A stretch of 64,000 nt of DNA from Rhodothermus marinus (GTDB lineage Bacteria; Bacteroidota; Rhodothermia; Rhodothermales; Rhodothermaceae), in assembly GCF_009936275.1 (NCBI RefSeq), contig NZ_AP019797.1, positions 1,355,501 through 1,419,500 of the forward strand, given 5' to 3'. The notes beneath the pieces are model-generated. The model had not been told where the DNA came from. It saw nothing but the letters and a program-made list of their open reading frames with translations, and made no database searches. A program made the position numbers and the translations under genes. Positions within the stretch are counted from its first letter, which is position 1. Each line of letters begins with the position of its first letter. This document shows, in pieces, positions 36,265 to 44,230 of the stretch.

Positions 36265-36511
36265 TTCTACAACGATACCCCCATCCCTGTAGATGTTCCG
36301 CTCAGTCGTGCCGCCGTCTGTAGACGGCGGAGAACTCCTTCGCAGAAATAGCCGGGGCTTATCCAGACGGATAGCTTGCGCCATTGGCGCATAACGGATC
36401 GGTCAAAACCGGTGCGCCGCAGTCCGGGCGACGCCCTAATCTTTTTGATGCGTGCGCCGTAGTATTGCTAAGGGCGCGCATTCGGAGACCGTTCCATTTT
36501 CAGGGGGGCGC

Positions 36512-37624
36512 ATGCAACAGATCAGCCGCCAGGAGCACGGGGGACCGGTGGTCAGCATTCTGATCCCGACGTTCAACCGGGCGGGGTATCTACAGGCGGC
36601 GCTGGCGAGCGCCTGCGCCCAGACCTATCCGAACCTGGAGATCATCGTGCTGGACGACGCCAGCTCTGATCATACCCCGGCGGTGGTCCGGGCCTTTCAG
36701 CAGCAGGATGATCGGATTGTGTACGTGCGCAACCACCGAAACCGGGGTCTGGTGGCCAACTGGCGACAGGGCGTCGAAATGGCGCGCGGCGACTTTTTTT
36801 GCTTTCTGGGCGACGACGACACGCTGGAGCCGGCTTTTGTGGAGACGCTGCTGCAACCGCTTCGTCAGGATGCCCGCCTGGTGCTGGCTTTCTGTGATCA
36901 CTGGGTCATGGACGGTGAGGGGCGGCGGCTGCCGGATGACAGCGAGCGAAACACCCGGCGCTGGCGACGCGCGCGCCTGCCGGAAGGTCCGGTGGGCGAT
37001 TTCCTGCGGGTTGCGCTGATCGATCGGTCCGTGTTCATCGGGGCCGTGCTGTTCCGCCGGGCGTCCGTACATCCCACGTTTCTGGCCGATGAGGCGCGGG
37101 CCATGGTGGACCTGTGGCTGTTGTACCGGTGCGCGCAGCAGGGCGGCGCCTACTACGTGCCGCAGCGGCTGGCCAGTTGCCGCTGGCAACCCGGCGGCGT
37201 CAGCCGGAGCTGGAACTGGCGTCTCTACGGGTTCGAAGGCGAACTATTCTGCTACCGGCACTTTCTGCAGGATCCGGCGCTGGCGCCGTACCGACCGGTT
37301 TTCGAAGCCCGGATGGCCTATGCGTTGACCACCTACGGCAACACGCTGCTCAGCATAGGACAGCGGGTGGCCGCACGGGAGCGTTTGCGACAGGCGTTGC
37401 GCCTGCGGTGGACGCTGCGCAGCAGCGTGGGCTACGTCCTGACCTGGCTGGGACCGCCGGGGAGCTGGATCTCGCGCGGGGTGCGCTGGCTGCGCAGCCG
37501 GTTCTGGCGCAAACCCGTTCCCAACTATCCGGAGGAATTGTTTCGGTACACGGTGCCGGATCTGTCGGTAAAATCCATGCCTCCCGCATCTGAAGAAGTT
37601 GCGCCGTTGACCCTCTCTTCCTGA
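36512..37624 (+). CDS. GT2-family glycosyltransferase
   Basis: About 370 aa from ATG 36512, which has a strong AGGGGGG upstream; the frame is open back to 36452. GT-A fold: VSILIPTFNRAGYLQAAL, IIVLDDASSDHTP, and FCFLGDDDTLEPAFVE (DDD metal site) near residue 95. A helical C-terminal third. It restarts polysaccharide genes on the right side of the TnpB element and lies 7 nt before the nucleotidyltransferase gene. Confidence 0.88.
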   Translation: MQQISRQEHGGPVVSILIPTFNRAGYLQAALASACAQTYPNLEIIVLDDASSDHTPAVVRAFQQQDDRIVYVRNHRNRGLVANWRQGVEMARGDFFCFLGDDDTLEPAFVETLLQPLRQDARLVLAFCDHWVMDGEGRRLPDDSERNTRRWRRARLPEGPVGDFLRVALIDRSVFIGAVLFRRASVHPTFLADEARAMVDLWLLYRCAQQGGAYYVPQRLASCRWQPGGVSRSWNWRLYGFEGELFCYRHFLQDPALAPYRPVFEARMAYALTTYGNTLLSIGQRVAARERLRQALRLRWTLRSSVGYVLTWLGPPGSWISRGVRWLRSRFWRKPVPNYPEELFRYTVPDLSVKSMPPASEEVAPLTLSS

Positions 37625-37631
37625 GCTTGCC

Positions 37632-38822
37632 ATGTCGCTCGCATCGTTCCTTTCGCCGGAAGCACGGGTGCTGACGCTGGCGGCGCGCACGTGCCTGGAT
37701 CCGCCGGCGGCCGAGCAATTGCGGGCGCTGCTGGGGCGGCCGCTTGACCATGAGCGCCTGTACCGCCTGACGCTGCGCCATGGCGTGGTGGCGCTGGCGT
37801 ACCGAAACCTGTTGCAGGCGGCACCGGATGCCGTTCCCGAACCGTGGCGCATCCGGCTGGAGGCCGAAGCGCGGGCGCTGGCCGTCCATAACCTGCATCA
37901 GACGCAGGAGCTGCTGCGGCTGGTCGATCGGCTGGAGGCCGAAGGGATTCCGGTGATTCCCTTCAAAGGGCCGGCCCTGGCCGCGCTCATCTACGGGGAT
38001 CCGGCCGCGCGGGTCTATGTGGACATCGACCTGCTGGTAAAACGGAGCGACTTCTGGAAAGCCCGACGGGTCATCGAGTCGCTGGGCTACCGGGCCCATA
38101 AACAACTGGGAGAGGCCGAAACAGAAGCCTATCTGGACACGCAGCTCGGCTTTGAATTTGTTCACGAAAGCCGCGACTTTGTCGTCGAGCTGCACTGGGC
38201 CTTTTTCTACACGATCTACGACCTGCCCCTGGATCCCGAGGCGATCTGGGCACGGCACCGGCAGGTTCCCTTTGCCGGACGGACGCTGCGCACCATGGCG
38301 CCCGAGGACCTGTTGCTCTATCTGGCCATTCACGGCAACAAACATCGCTGGCTGAAGCTGACCTGGGTGGCCGACGTGGCCGAACTGCTGCGTCGCTGCG
38401 CTGACATGGACGGAGCGGCCGTGCTGCAACAGGCGCATCGCCTGGGAGCAGCGCGCGTGCTGGCCATCGGATGTACGCTGGCCGCCGAGTTGCTGGGTGC
38501 ACCGGTGCCGGACGTGCTGCAACGAGGGCTTCGCCAGCGGCGGGCAGCCCGGCGCATGGCCCGCGAGGTGGTCACGCGCTGGATGTTTCGGGAAGACGCC
38601 GACGTGCGCGCCTTCTGGCCCATGTTCTGGTATCACTTCCGGGAACGCGAGCGCTGGCGCCATCGCCTCGGCTACCTGGGCCATCACCTGAAACTGGCGC
38701 TGGCGCCCACCGAAAAGGATCGGGCGTTCTGTCGGTTGCCGAAACAGCTTACCTTTCTCTATCCGGTGATTCGTCCGGTGCGCGTGCTGGTAGAGCGGTT
38801 GCATCCCGGCGAAGCTTCATGA
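37632..38822 (+). CDS. Nucleotidyltransferase family protein (NTP_transf_5)
   Basis: 396 aa. The region EGIPVIPFKGPALAALIYG, then ARVYVDIDLLVKRSDF near residues 103-140, is the NTP_transf_5 catalytic core (GPAL helix and DIDLLV Asp pair). VELHWAFF and DLLLYLAIHGNKHRW follow as in the family. Members are commonly found in bacterial exopolysaccharide clusters; their substrate is not established. Ends with ATGA overlap to the GMC oxidoreductase. Confidence 0.82.
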   Translation: MSLASFLSPEARVLTLAARTCLDPPAAEQLRALLGRPLDHERLYRLTLRHGVVALAYRNLLQAAPDAVPEPWRIRLEAEARALAVHNLHQTQELLRLVDRLEAEGIPVIPFKGPALAALIYGDPAARVYVDIDLLVKRSDFWKARRVIESLGYRAHKQLGEAETEAYLDTQLGFEFVHESRDFVVELHWAFFYTIYDLPLDPEAIWARHRQVPFAGRTLRTMAPEDLLLYLAIHGNKHRWLKLTWVADVAELLRRCADMDGAAVLQQAHRLGAARVLAIGCTLAAELLGAPVPDVLQRGLRQRRAARRMAREVVTRWMFREDADVRAFWPMFWYHFRERERWRHRLGYLGHHLKLALAPTEKDRAFCRLPKQLTFLYPVIRPVRVLVERLHPGEAS

Positions 38823-40462
38823 AAATCGACCTGAAAGCCTTCGATCGAGCGGAGCTGGGTCCCTACGATCTGTGCATCGTAGGGGGCGGGGTGGCCGGAC
38901 TGACGCTGGCCTGGGCGCTGCGCGACAGCGGGCTGGGCATCTGCGTGCTGGAAACGGGCGGTGAACGACCGGAGCCGGAAACCGCCCGGCTCAGCCGGGG
39001 CGACATCACGGGGTATCCCTACTTTCCCCTGGATATGGCCCGGGCGCGGGCGCTGGGAGGCTCCAGCCATCTGTGGGACTACGAAGTGGCACCCGGTGTG
39101 TGCCGCATCCGGCTGCGGCCGCTCGATCCAATCGACTTCGAGCGTCGCGAGGCAGTCCCCTTCAGCGGATGGCCATTCGGTTACGAGACGCTGGCACCGT
39201 ACTATCGCCGGGCCCAGGCTTTCTTCGGGCTGGAAGACCGTCCCTACACGGCCGAAGCGTGGGCGTCCGACGCGGAGCGTCCGTTGCTCTCGGAAGGAAG
39301 TGCGGTGCTGCGTACCGCGTTGTTTCAGTTCGGCGATCCCGCTCGGTTTTATCGGGACTACGGGCCGGCGTTGCTGGCCGATCCGAACGTGACGGTGTGC
39401 CTGCACGCGCATGCGCTGGAGCTGCTGACGAACGAAACCGGCGAGGTGGTCGAAGGCGTCCGGGTGGCGCGGCCGGATCGGACCGAAGTCATCGTGCGTG
39501 CGCGCTGCGTGGTGCTGGCAGCCGGCGGGCTGGAAAATGCACGACTGCTCCTGCTCTCGAATCGAGCCTGCCCGAACGGGCTGGGCAATGTCTACGATAG
39601 GGTGGGGCGCTTTTTCATGGAGCACCTGCATTTTCTTTCAGGGCTGTTCGTGCCGGCCGACCCTGCGTTGATTCTTCGACTGGGCTTCTACCGGCTGCAT
39701 GCGCGGCTGGGCACGTGGATTATGGGCAAGCTGGCACTGCAGGAGGACGTGGTACGCCGGGAGGGGCTGCTGAACTACTGCGTGGCGCTCTGGCCGACCG
39801 ATCGCCTGGCATTGCCCCGCCGCAACAATCCGCTGCTCTGGGGCGGGTTTGAAGCGCTCCGCGTGTTGCGAGAAGCTATCCGGCACCGCACCTGGCCCGA
39901 AGAGCTACCCCGCCAGCTTTTGCGGCTGGTGCGCGACATGCCGCGACTTGTGCCCTGGGCTACGACGCGATTGCTGTCCCTGAAAGGAAAGGCGACGGCG
40001 GCGACGCGGGCACCGGTCGCCTTCGTGCTGCATCACATGACCGAGCAGGCGCCTGACCCGGAGAGCCGCGTGCGGCTTTCTCGACGCCGGGACGTGTTCG
40101 GCCAGCCGCGTCTGGAGCTGCACTGGCGGATCGGCCGCCAGGATGTGGAAAGTCTGCAGCGGGCACAGCACCTGGTGGCGCAGGAGCTGGCCCGGCTGGG
40201 GTGGGGCAGCGTGCAGGAAGAAGAATTCCGGCGCATTCCGCCCGATGGCATTACGGGCGGCTTCCACCACATGGGCACCACGCGCATGCATGCCAGCCCG
40301 CGTGAAGGCGTGGTGGATCCCGATGCTCGGGTGCATGGTGTAAAGAACCTGTATGTGGCCGGATCGTCCGTTTTTCCGACCGCCGGCTTTGCAAACCCGA
40401 CGTTGACCATTGTGGCACTGACCTTGCGACTTGCCGATCATCTGAGAACCCGTCTGACCTGA
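38819..40462 (+). CDS. GMC-type FAD oxidoreductase
   Basis: 547 aa from ATG 38819, overlapping the previous stop; the frame is open further upstream but inside the other gene. FAD-binding LCIVGGGVAGLTLAWAL near residues 16-33, VVLAAGGLENARLLLLS near 232-248, and a GMC_oxred_C end with HHMGTTRM, the conserved His region, and NLYVAGSSVFPTAGFANPTLT near 500-520. GMC enzymes oxidise alcohols or sugars. In this operon it may oxidise a sugar residue or lipid-linked precursor; the substrate is unknown. Confidence 0.88.
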   Translation: MKIDLKAFDRAELGPYDLCIVGGGVAGLTLAWALRDSGLGICVLETGGERPEPETARLSRGDITGYPYFPLDMARARALGGSSHLWDYEVAPGVCRIRLRPLDPIDFERREAVPFSGWPFGYETLAPYYRRAQAFFGLEDRPYTAEAWASDAERPLLSEGSAVLRTALFQFGDPARFYRDYGPALLADPNVTVCLHAHALELLTNETGEVVEGVRVARPDRTEVIVRARCVVLAAGGLENARLLLLSNRACPNGLGNVYDRVGRFFMEHLHFLSGLFVPADPALILRLGFYRLHARLGTWIMGKLALQEDVVRREGLLNYCVALWPTDRLALPRRNNPLLWGGFEALRVLREAIRHRTWPEELPRQLLRLVRDMPRLVPWATTRLLSLKGKATAATRAPVAFVLHHMTEQAPDPESRVRLSRRRDVFGQPRLELHWRIGRQDVESLQRAQHLVAQELARLGWGSVQEEEFRRIPPDGITGGFHHMGTTRMHASPREGVVDPDARVHGVKNLYVAGSSVFPTAGFANPTLTIVALTLRLADHLRTRLT

Positions 40463-40475
40463 AACGAGGAGGTGT

Positions 40476-41666
40476 ATGGCGGATTCCTATCGCATTGGAG
40501 TTGTGGGGAGCGGCTTCATCGCTCGCGGCTTCGTGATGGCGATGCAGCATGTGAAGGATCTGCGCGTGACGCGCGTGCTGACGCGCACCGACATCCGCAA
40601 TCGTCCGGACTTTCCCCGGCCGGAGCTGCTCACGAACAGCCTGGACGACCTGATCGAGCACGCCGATCTGGTGGTCGAGTGCAGCGGCGATGTGCTGCAT
40701 GCCACCGAGGTAGTCAGCCGGGTGCTGGAAGCCGGGCTTCCGGTGGTGACGATGGACGCCGAGTTTCACATCACGACGGGCTCCTATTTTGTCGATCGGG
40801 GATTGCTGACCGAAGCCGAGGGCGACCAGCCGGGCTGTCTGGCCGCGCTGCGGGAAGACATTCTGCAGATGGGCTTCCGGCCGCTGGTCTATGGCAACAT
40901 CAAACGCTACCTGAATCATAATCCCACGCCCGAAGAAATGCACTTCTGGGCGCGGAAGCAGGGCATCACGCTGCCGCAGGTGACGGCCTTTACCGATGGC
41001 ACCAAGGTGCAGATCGAACAGGCACTGGTGGCCAACGGACTGGGAGCCGACATTGCCGTGCGGGGCATGCTCGGGATTCAGTCGCCGGACGTCGAAGTAG
41101 GCGCCCGCACGCTGGCTGACGGCGCCCGTCGTCTTGGCCATCCGATCAGCGACTACGTGCTCTCGCCGGGCGCCCCGGCCGGCGTGTTCATTGCCGCCGA
41201 GCACGACGACTACCAGCGCGACTATCTGCAGTATCTCAAACTGGGCGACGGTCCGTATTACGTGCTGCTGCGGCCGTTTCATCTCTGCCACCTGGAAATC
41301 CAGAAAACCATCCGGCGCGTGCTCTTCGAACGGCGTATTCTGCTGAACAACACGACCCACCCGCGCATCAGCGTGGCCACCATCGCCAAACGACGCCTGC
41401 CGAAAGGTACGCGCATTGAGCGCGGCATCGGAAGCTTTGACGTGCGGGGGGAGGCCGTGCGGATTCTGGACGAGCCCGATCACGTGCCGATCGGTCTGAT
41501 GGCCGACGTCGTGCTGACCCGCGACGTCGAGCCCGGCGAACTGATTCGCTTTGACGACGTGGAGCTGCCGGATACGCTGGCGCTGCGCGCCTGGCAGGCC
41601 ATTCTGGAGCGCGTGCGCCTGAAAAAGGCCGTGGAAGAACAACCGGCATCGACCGCTTCTCGGTGA
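40476..41666 (+). CDS. NAD(P)-dependent oxidoreductase with C-terminal SAF domain (homoserine dehydrogenase-like)
   Basis: 396 aa. GxGxxG-type RIGVVGSGFIARGFV near residues 6-20; DLVVECSGDVLHATEVV near 66-82; VTMDAEFH; a C-terminal SAF-like segment from about 310 (TIAKRRLPKGTRIERGIGSFD, EPGELIRFDDVELPD). Proteins of this layout occur in LPS and capsule gene clusters, where they make unusual sugar or acyl precursors. SD AGGAGG is present just upstream of the ATG. Coupled to the next gene (GTGA). Confidence 0.75.
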   Translation: MADSYRIGVVGSGFIARGFVMAMQHVKDLRVTRVLTRTDIRNRPDFPRPELLTNSLDDLIEHADLVVECSGDVLHATEVVSRVLEAGLPVVTMDAEFHITTGSYFVDRGLLTEAEGDQPGCLAALREDILQMGFRPLVYGNIKRYLNHNPTPEEMHFWARKQGITLPQVTAFTDGTKVQIEQALVANGLGADIAVRGMLGIQSPDVEVGARTLADGARRLGHPISDYVLSPGAPAGVFIAAEHDDYQRDYLQYLKLGDGPYYVLLRPFHLCHLEIQKTIRRVLFERRILLNNTTHPRISVATIAKRRLPKGTRIERGIGSFDVRGEAVRILDEPDHVPIGLMADVVLTRDVEPGELIRFDDVELPDTLALRAWQAILERVRLKKAVEEQPASTASR

Positions 41667-42817
41667 GACTGCGCATGCCTCGCGTTCGTGGCATTGCTGA
41701 TGGAATGCTTCAACTCGTCTCCGGCAGCCTGCTGGGCCTGTTCGGGCTGACGTATGCGGCCTACTGGATTCCGCCGGAGGCGGCCTGGTGGCTGCAGTTG
41801 CTGGCGGTCGGATTGCCCCTGCTGGTGGCGGCATTGGGCGTGCTGGCGCTGGTGCTGCTCTGGCAGCGCCGCTGGCTGATGGCAGGGGGCGCGTTGCTGG
41901 CGCTGTTGCTCTACGGCCTGCGACACGGCCGGCCGGGAGGGGCGGAGCCGTCCGGTGCGGAGGCTGACGATACCCTTGTAGTGATGACCTACAACGTGCC
42001 GGAAAGTCGCCGGCCTGCGCTGGGTGATTCGTTGCAGGCGCTGGTATTGCGCTACCGGCCGCAGCTCATCGGCTTTCAGGAAGTGGGCGTCTGGCGCTAC
42101 GAGCAGCGGGGACGTCCGTCCACGGTGCGCCTGATCGGGCATCTGCGGCCGCTCGTGGAACGTCAGGGCTTCCGGTTTTCGGTGCCCGATCCGACGCGCG
42201 GGCCCATGTTTGCCGAGGTGGTGACGTTGACGCGCCTGCCGGTCGTTCGGCAGGAAATTCGCCTGCTGGAACGCGGACCGGAAGGGTTGATCTACCAGGC
42301 CGTGCGGAGCGAGCTGTGCTGGGCCGGTCGCCTTTTTGTACACTACAATGTGCGGCTGCAGTCGTATGGCCCGGTCAAACCGTGGGAAGTGCTGCGCGAT
42401 GGCGGCTGGAAGCGTCCGGCAAACTGGCGCCGATGGCTGAGTGCCTACCGACGGGCCATGCTGCAACGGGCGGCTCAGGTCCGGCAACTCCGTGCCTGGA
42501 TCGATCAGGAGGAGCTGCCCGTCATCCTGAGCGGCGACTTCAACAGCACGCCCGACCAGTGGTTTTATGGCTGGCTGTCCCAGGGATTGCAGGCGGCCGG
42601 ACGGCTCGGTGGTATCGCGGCACCTTCGTGGCCGGCGGGGCGACCGTTGGTGCGCATCGACCACGTGCTGGTCAGTCGCGAATGGGAAGTGCTCGACGGC
42701 GCCGTACCGGCCGCCGGACTCTCGGATCACCGGCCGGTGATCGCCCGCCTGCGCTGGCGCCGGACTTCCGCCAGCCCTGGAACGTGCCCGTTTGATGCCC
42801 CGACGGCGAATCCCTGA
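41663..42817 (+). CDS. Membrane-anchored endonuclease/exonuclease/phosphatase (EEP) family protein
   Basis: 384 aa from GTG 41663 (ATG at 41675). Three hydrophobic segments in residues 18-90 are followed by an EEP domain: LVVMTYNVP, LIGFQEVG (Glu metal ligand), ILSGDFNSTPDQ (Asp/Asn pair), RIDHVLVS and a final GLSDHRPVI with the catalytic His. The fold is shared by DNases, phosphatases and sphingomyelinases, so the substrate is open; location suggests an outward-facing phosphodiesterase or phosphatase on the membrane. Last gene of the polysaccharide region. Confidence 0.82.
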   Translation: MRLRMPRVRGIADGMLQLVSGSLLGLFGLTYAAYWIPPEAAWWLQLLAVGLPLLVAALGVLALVLLWQRRWLMAGGALLALLLYGLRHGRPGGAEPSGAEADDTLVVMTYNVPESRRPALGDSLQALVLRYRPQLIGFQEVGVWRYEQRGRPSTVRLIGHLRPLVERQGFRFSVPDPTRGPMFAEVVTLTRLPVVRQEIRLLERGPEGLIYQAVRSELCWAGRLFVHYNVRLQSYGPVKPWEVLRDGGWKRPANWRRWLSAYRRAMLQRAAQVRQLRAWIDQEELPVILSGDFNSTPDQWFYGWLSQGLQAAGRLGGIAAPSWPAGRPLVRIDHVLVSREWEVLDGAVPAAGLSDHRPVIARLRWRRTSASPGTCPFDAPTANP

Positions 42818-43308
42818 AGCACGTTTGCCGGCCGGGTGGTCGGCGAGTTCGTTTCGTTGGAGTACAGGTCCGACTTTTCTCTGGCGCAGGTCTGTTTCAG
42901 GTAAATTATGGCGCCTTGGCACACCCCTGACCCCGTCTTCTTTGAAATGTGCGGGAGGGCGCCCGTTGTGGTACGCCTCTATCCGGCAAACGCCTCATCC
43001 CCACCACGTCGGGGCGGACCGCCGTTTCTGTCGTGCTGGATTATGTCTGGCACACGGCGTGTTGCACCATCATGCCCGGGTAAATCGGCGATCACCTATG
43101 ACGTAACAACTAGCCCGGCAGCATGCCGTGCCCTATCTGCTGTACTCGGGCGCCCTGAACGAACTGGCCGTCTGGCTGGAGAAAGATTGAGTCCCGATAC
43201 GCCGTTCGGAAGCGGAAAACACGCGCTGTTGCATTGCATGAAACTTGAAACAGGTTCAATCTTTTAAACTTCAATCTGAATGATGTATGACCTTACCGGT
43301 TAAGGGCG
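42818..43308. other. Intergenic region between the polysaccharide and alginate loci
   Basis: No gene recognised. Copy C of the dispersed repeat is at 43070-43099 with its upstream GCACACGG…GTGTTGC part from 43050. Bases about 43125-43190 read as a short coding-like tail (YLLYSGALNELAVWLEKD then stop), perhaps the last piece of a lost gene. Near the GntR start there is a TTCAATCT direct repeat at 43256-43263 and 43271-43278, and TGTATGACC at 43285-43293, possible regulator binding sites. Confidence 0.5.
43070..43099 (+). repeat. Dispersed 30-bp repeat, copy C
   Basis: TCATGCCCGGGTAAATCGGC and ten more bases. It matches copy B (12031-12060, +) at 25/30 positions and copy A (10191-10220, -) slightly less. 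The similarity to copy A extends about 20 bp upstream (CACACGG(G/C)GTGT(G/T)GC). All three copies are intergenic. Function unknown. Confidence 0.65.
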
Positions 43309-44076
43309 ATGAGCAAGCTATTCCAGTCCATTGGTAAGACCGAGTTGCTCAGCCATACGGTAGAGCAGGCCATCGAAGCCGCCATTCGCGAAGGGCATCT
43401 CAATGTAGGCGATCGGCTCCCCTCTGAGTTCGAACTGTGCAATCAGTTCGGTGTAAGCCGGACGGTCATCCGCGAGGCGCTGCGTATGCTTTCGGCCCGA
43501 GGGCTGGTGCGCATTGAAAAGGGCCGGGGCGTCTTCGTATGTGCGCCTTCTGTCGAGTCCGTCTCCAATCCGATGGCCCTGTACCTGCACATGAATCTCG
43601 GGCCCGATCATGCCCTGGAGGTGGTGCGTGCCCGTCAGCTCATCGAGCCGGTCATTGCCGCCGAAGCCGCCCGTCGTCATACGACCAAGGATGTGCGCCG
43701 CATTCAGGAAAACCTCGAAGCGCTGAAAGCCTGCAGCGGGTCTTTTGAGCAGTTGACGCAGGTGGACATGGAGTTTCATGTGCTCATTGCCAAGGCGACG
43801 CACAACCCGGTCGTGCCGCTGATCATCCATCCCATCCAGCAGCTCATGCCGCGTATCAAGTTGAACGTGTACCTCTCCGTAGAGGACGCCCATGCGTCGG
43901 CCGTCGAATGGCACACGGCCATCGCCGAGGCCATCTTCGCGCGGGATGCCGAGCGGGCAGAGGCGTGCATGGCACAGCACCTCCGCATTGCAGAAGAGCA
44001 CGTCCGGAAGATGCTGGTGGCGCTGGAAGACAAAGCGAAGCCATTGCGGAACGGAGAGTCGGCAAGCGCCTCTTGA
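43309..44076 (+). CDS. FadR-subfamily GntR transcriptional regulator of the alginate locus
   Basis: 255 aa. N-terminal winged helix: EQAIEAAIREGHLNVGDRLPSE, then QFGVSRTVIREALRMLSARGLV (recognition helix, residues about 48-69) and RIEKGRGVFV. The C-terminal FCD domain (residues about 100-230) has D/H metal-ligand positions around VDMEFHVLIAKATHNP and HTAIAEAIFARD. FCD regulators sense small organic acids; here KDG, DEH or KDPG would be logical effectors. It is transcribed in the same direction as, and just ahead of, the alginate genes. Confidence 0.88.
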   Translation: MSKLFQSIGKTELLSHTVEQAIEAAIREGHLNVGDRLPSEFELCNQFGVSRTVIREALRMLSARGLVRIEKGRGVFVCAPSVESVSNPMALYLHMNLGPDHALEVVRARQLIEPVIAAEAARRHTTKDVRRIQENLEALKACSGSFEQLTQVDMEFHVLIAKATHNPVVPLIIHPIQQLMPRIKLNVYLSVEDAHASAVEWHTAIAEAIFARDAERAEACMAQHLRIAEEHVRKMLVALEDKAKPLRNGESASAS

Positions 44077-44083
44077 GCAGTTT

Positions 44084-44099
44084 CTGTTTTTGAAAACAG
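44084..44099 (+). terminator. Small hairpin after the GntR regulator gene
   Basis: CTGTTTT (44084-44090) pairs with AAAACAG (44093-44099) around a TG loop, 8 nt after the gntR stop. It is AT-rich and lacks a following T-run, so it may be a weak terminator or only a palindromic site. Confidence 0.3.
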
Positions 44100-44120
44100 T
44101 GTGAAGCACATCTCGCGTGT

Positions 44121-44138
44121 TGTATGACATGTTACATC
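44121..44138. promoter_or_regulatory. Candidate GntR operator upstream of the surface-protein gene
   Basis: TGTATGACATGTTACATC. A very similar motif TGTATGATGTATTACATC lies at 55820-55837 just before the PL17 start, and shorter versions at 43285 and 47634. Position between gntR and the next gene, overlapping a possible -35 (TTGTAT 44120-44125) with TATCTT at 44142-44147, fits repression. Motif sharing is observed; binding is inferred. Confidence 0.45.
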
Positions 44139-44230
44139 ACACTATCTTCTCAGGCGAGAGTTAATCATTCGGTAAAGGAAAACCGCTTCCGGCGGCTTTC
44201 ATCCATCCTCATAAACAAACGCTTACAGCC

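Larger units (their letters stand above)
35061..36380 (-). mobile_element. Solo TnpB element of the IS200/IS605 superfamily (IS1341-like)
   Basis: Contains only tnpB, with no tnpA for the Y1 transposase nearby. Right end: tip TTGACAC at 35061-35067 (reads GTGTCAA outward on the gene strand) followed by a 9-bp hairpin at 35069-35088 (CCCCCGCTT / AAGCGGGGG). Left end: hairpin 36311-36330 (CCGCCGTCT / AGACGGCGG); the exact left tip is unclear, with a candidate near 36365-36375 where the gene strand reads TGGAT then AAGCCCC. Both hairpins are imperfectly matched in sequence but have the same stem size. The boundary at the left is an estimate. Confidence 0.75.

Noticed and set aside
43125-43190. 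Short gene for a 20-residue peptide before gntR
   Set aside because: Reads like a protein tail (GALNELAVWLEKD) but is too short to assign; kept only as a possible remnant in the intergenic note.
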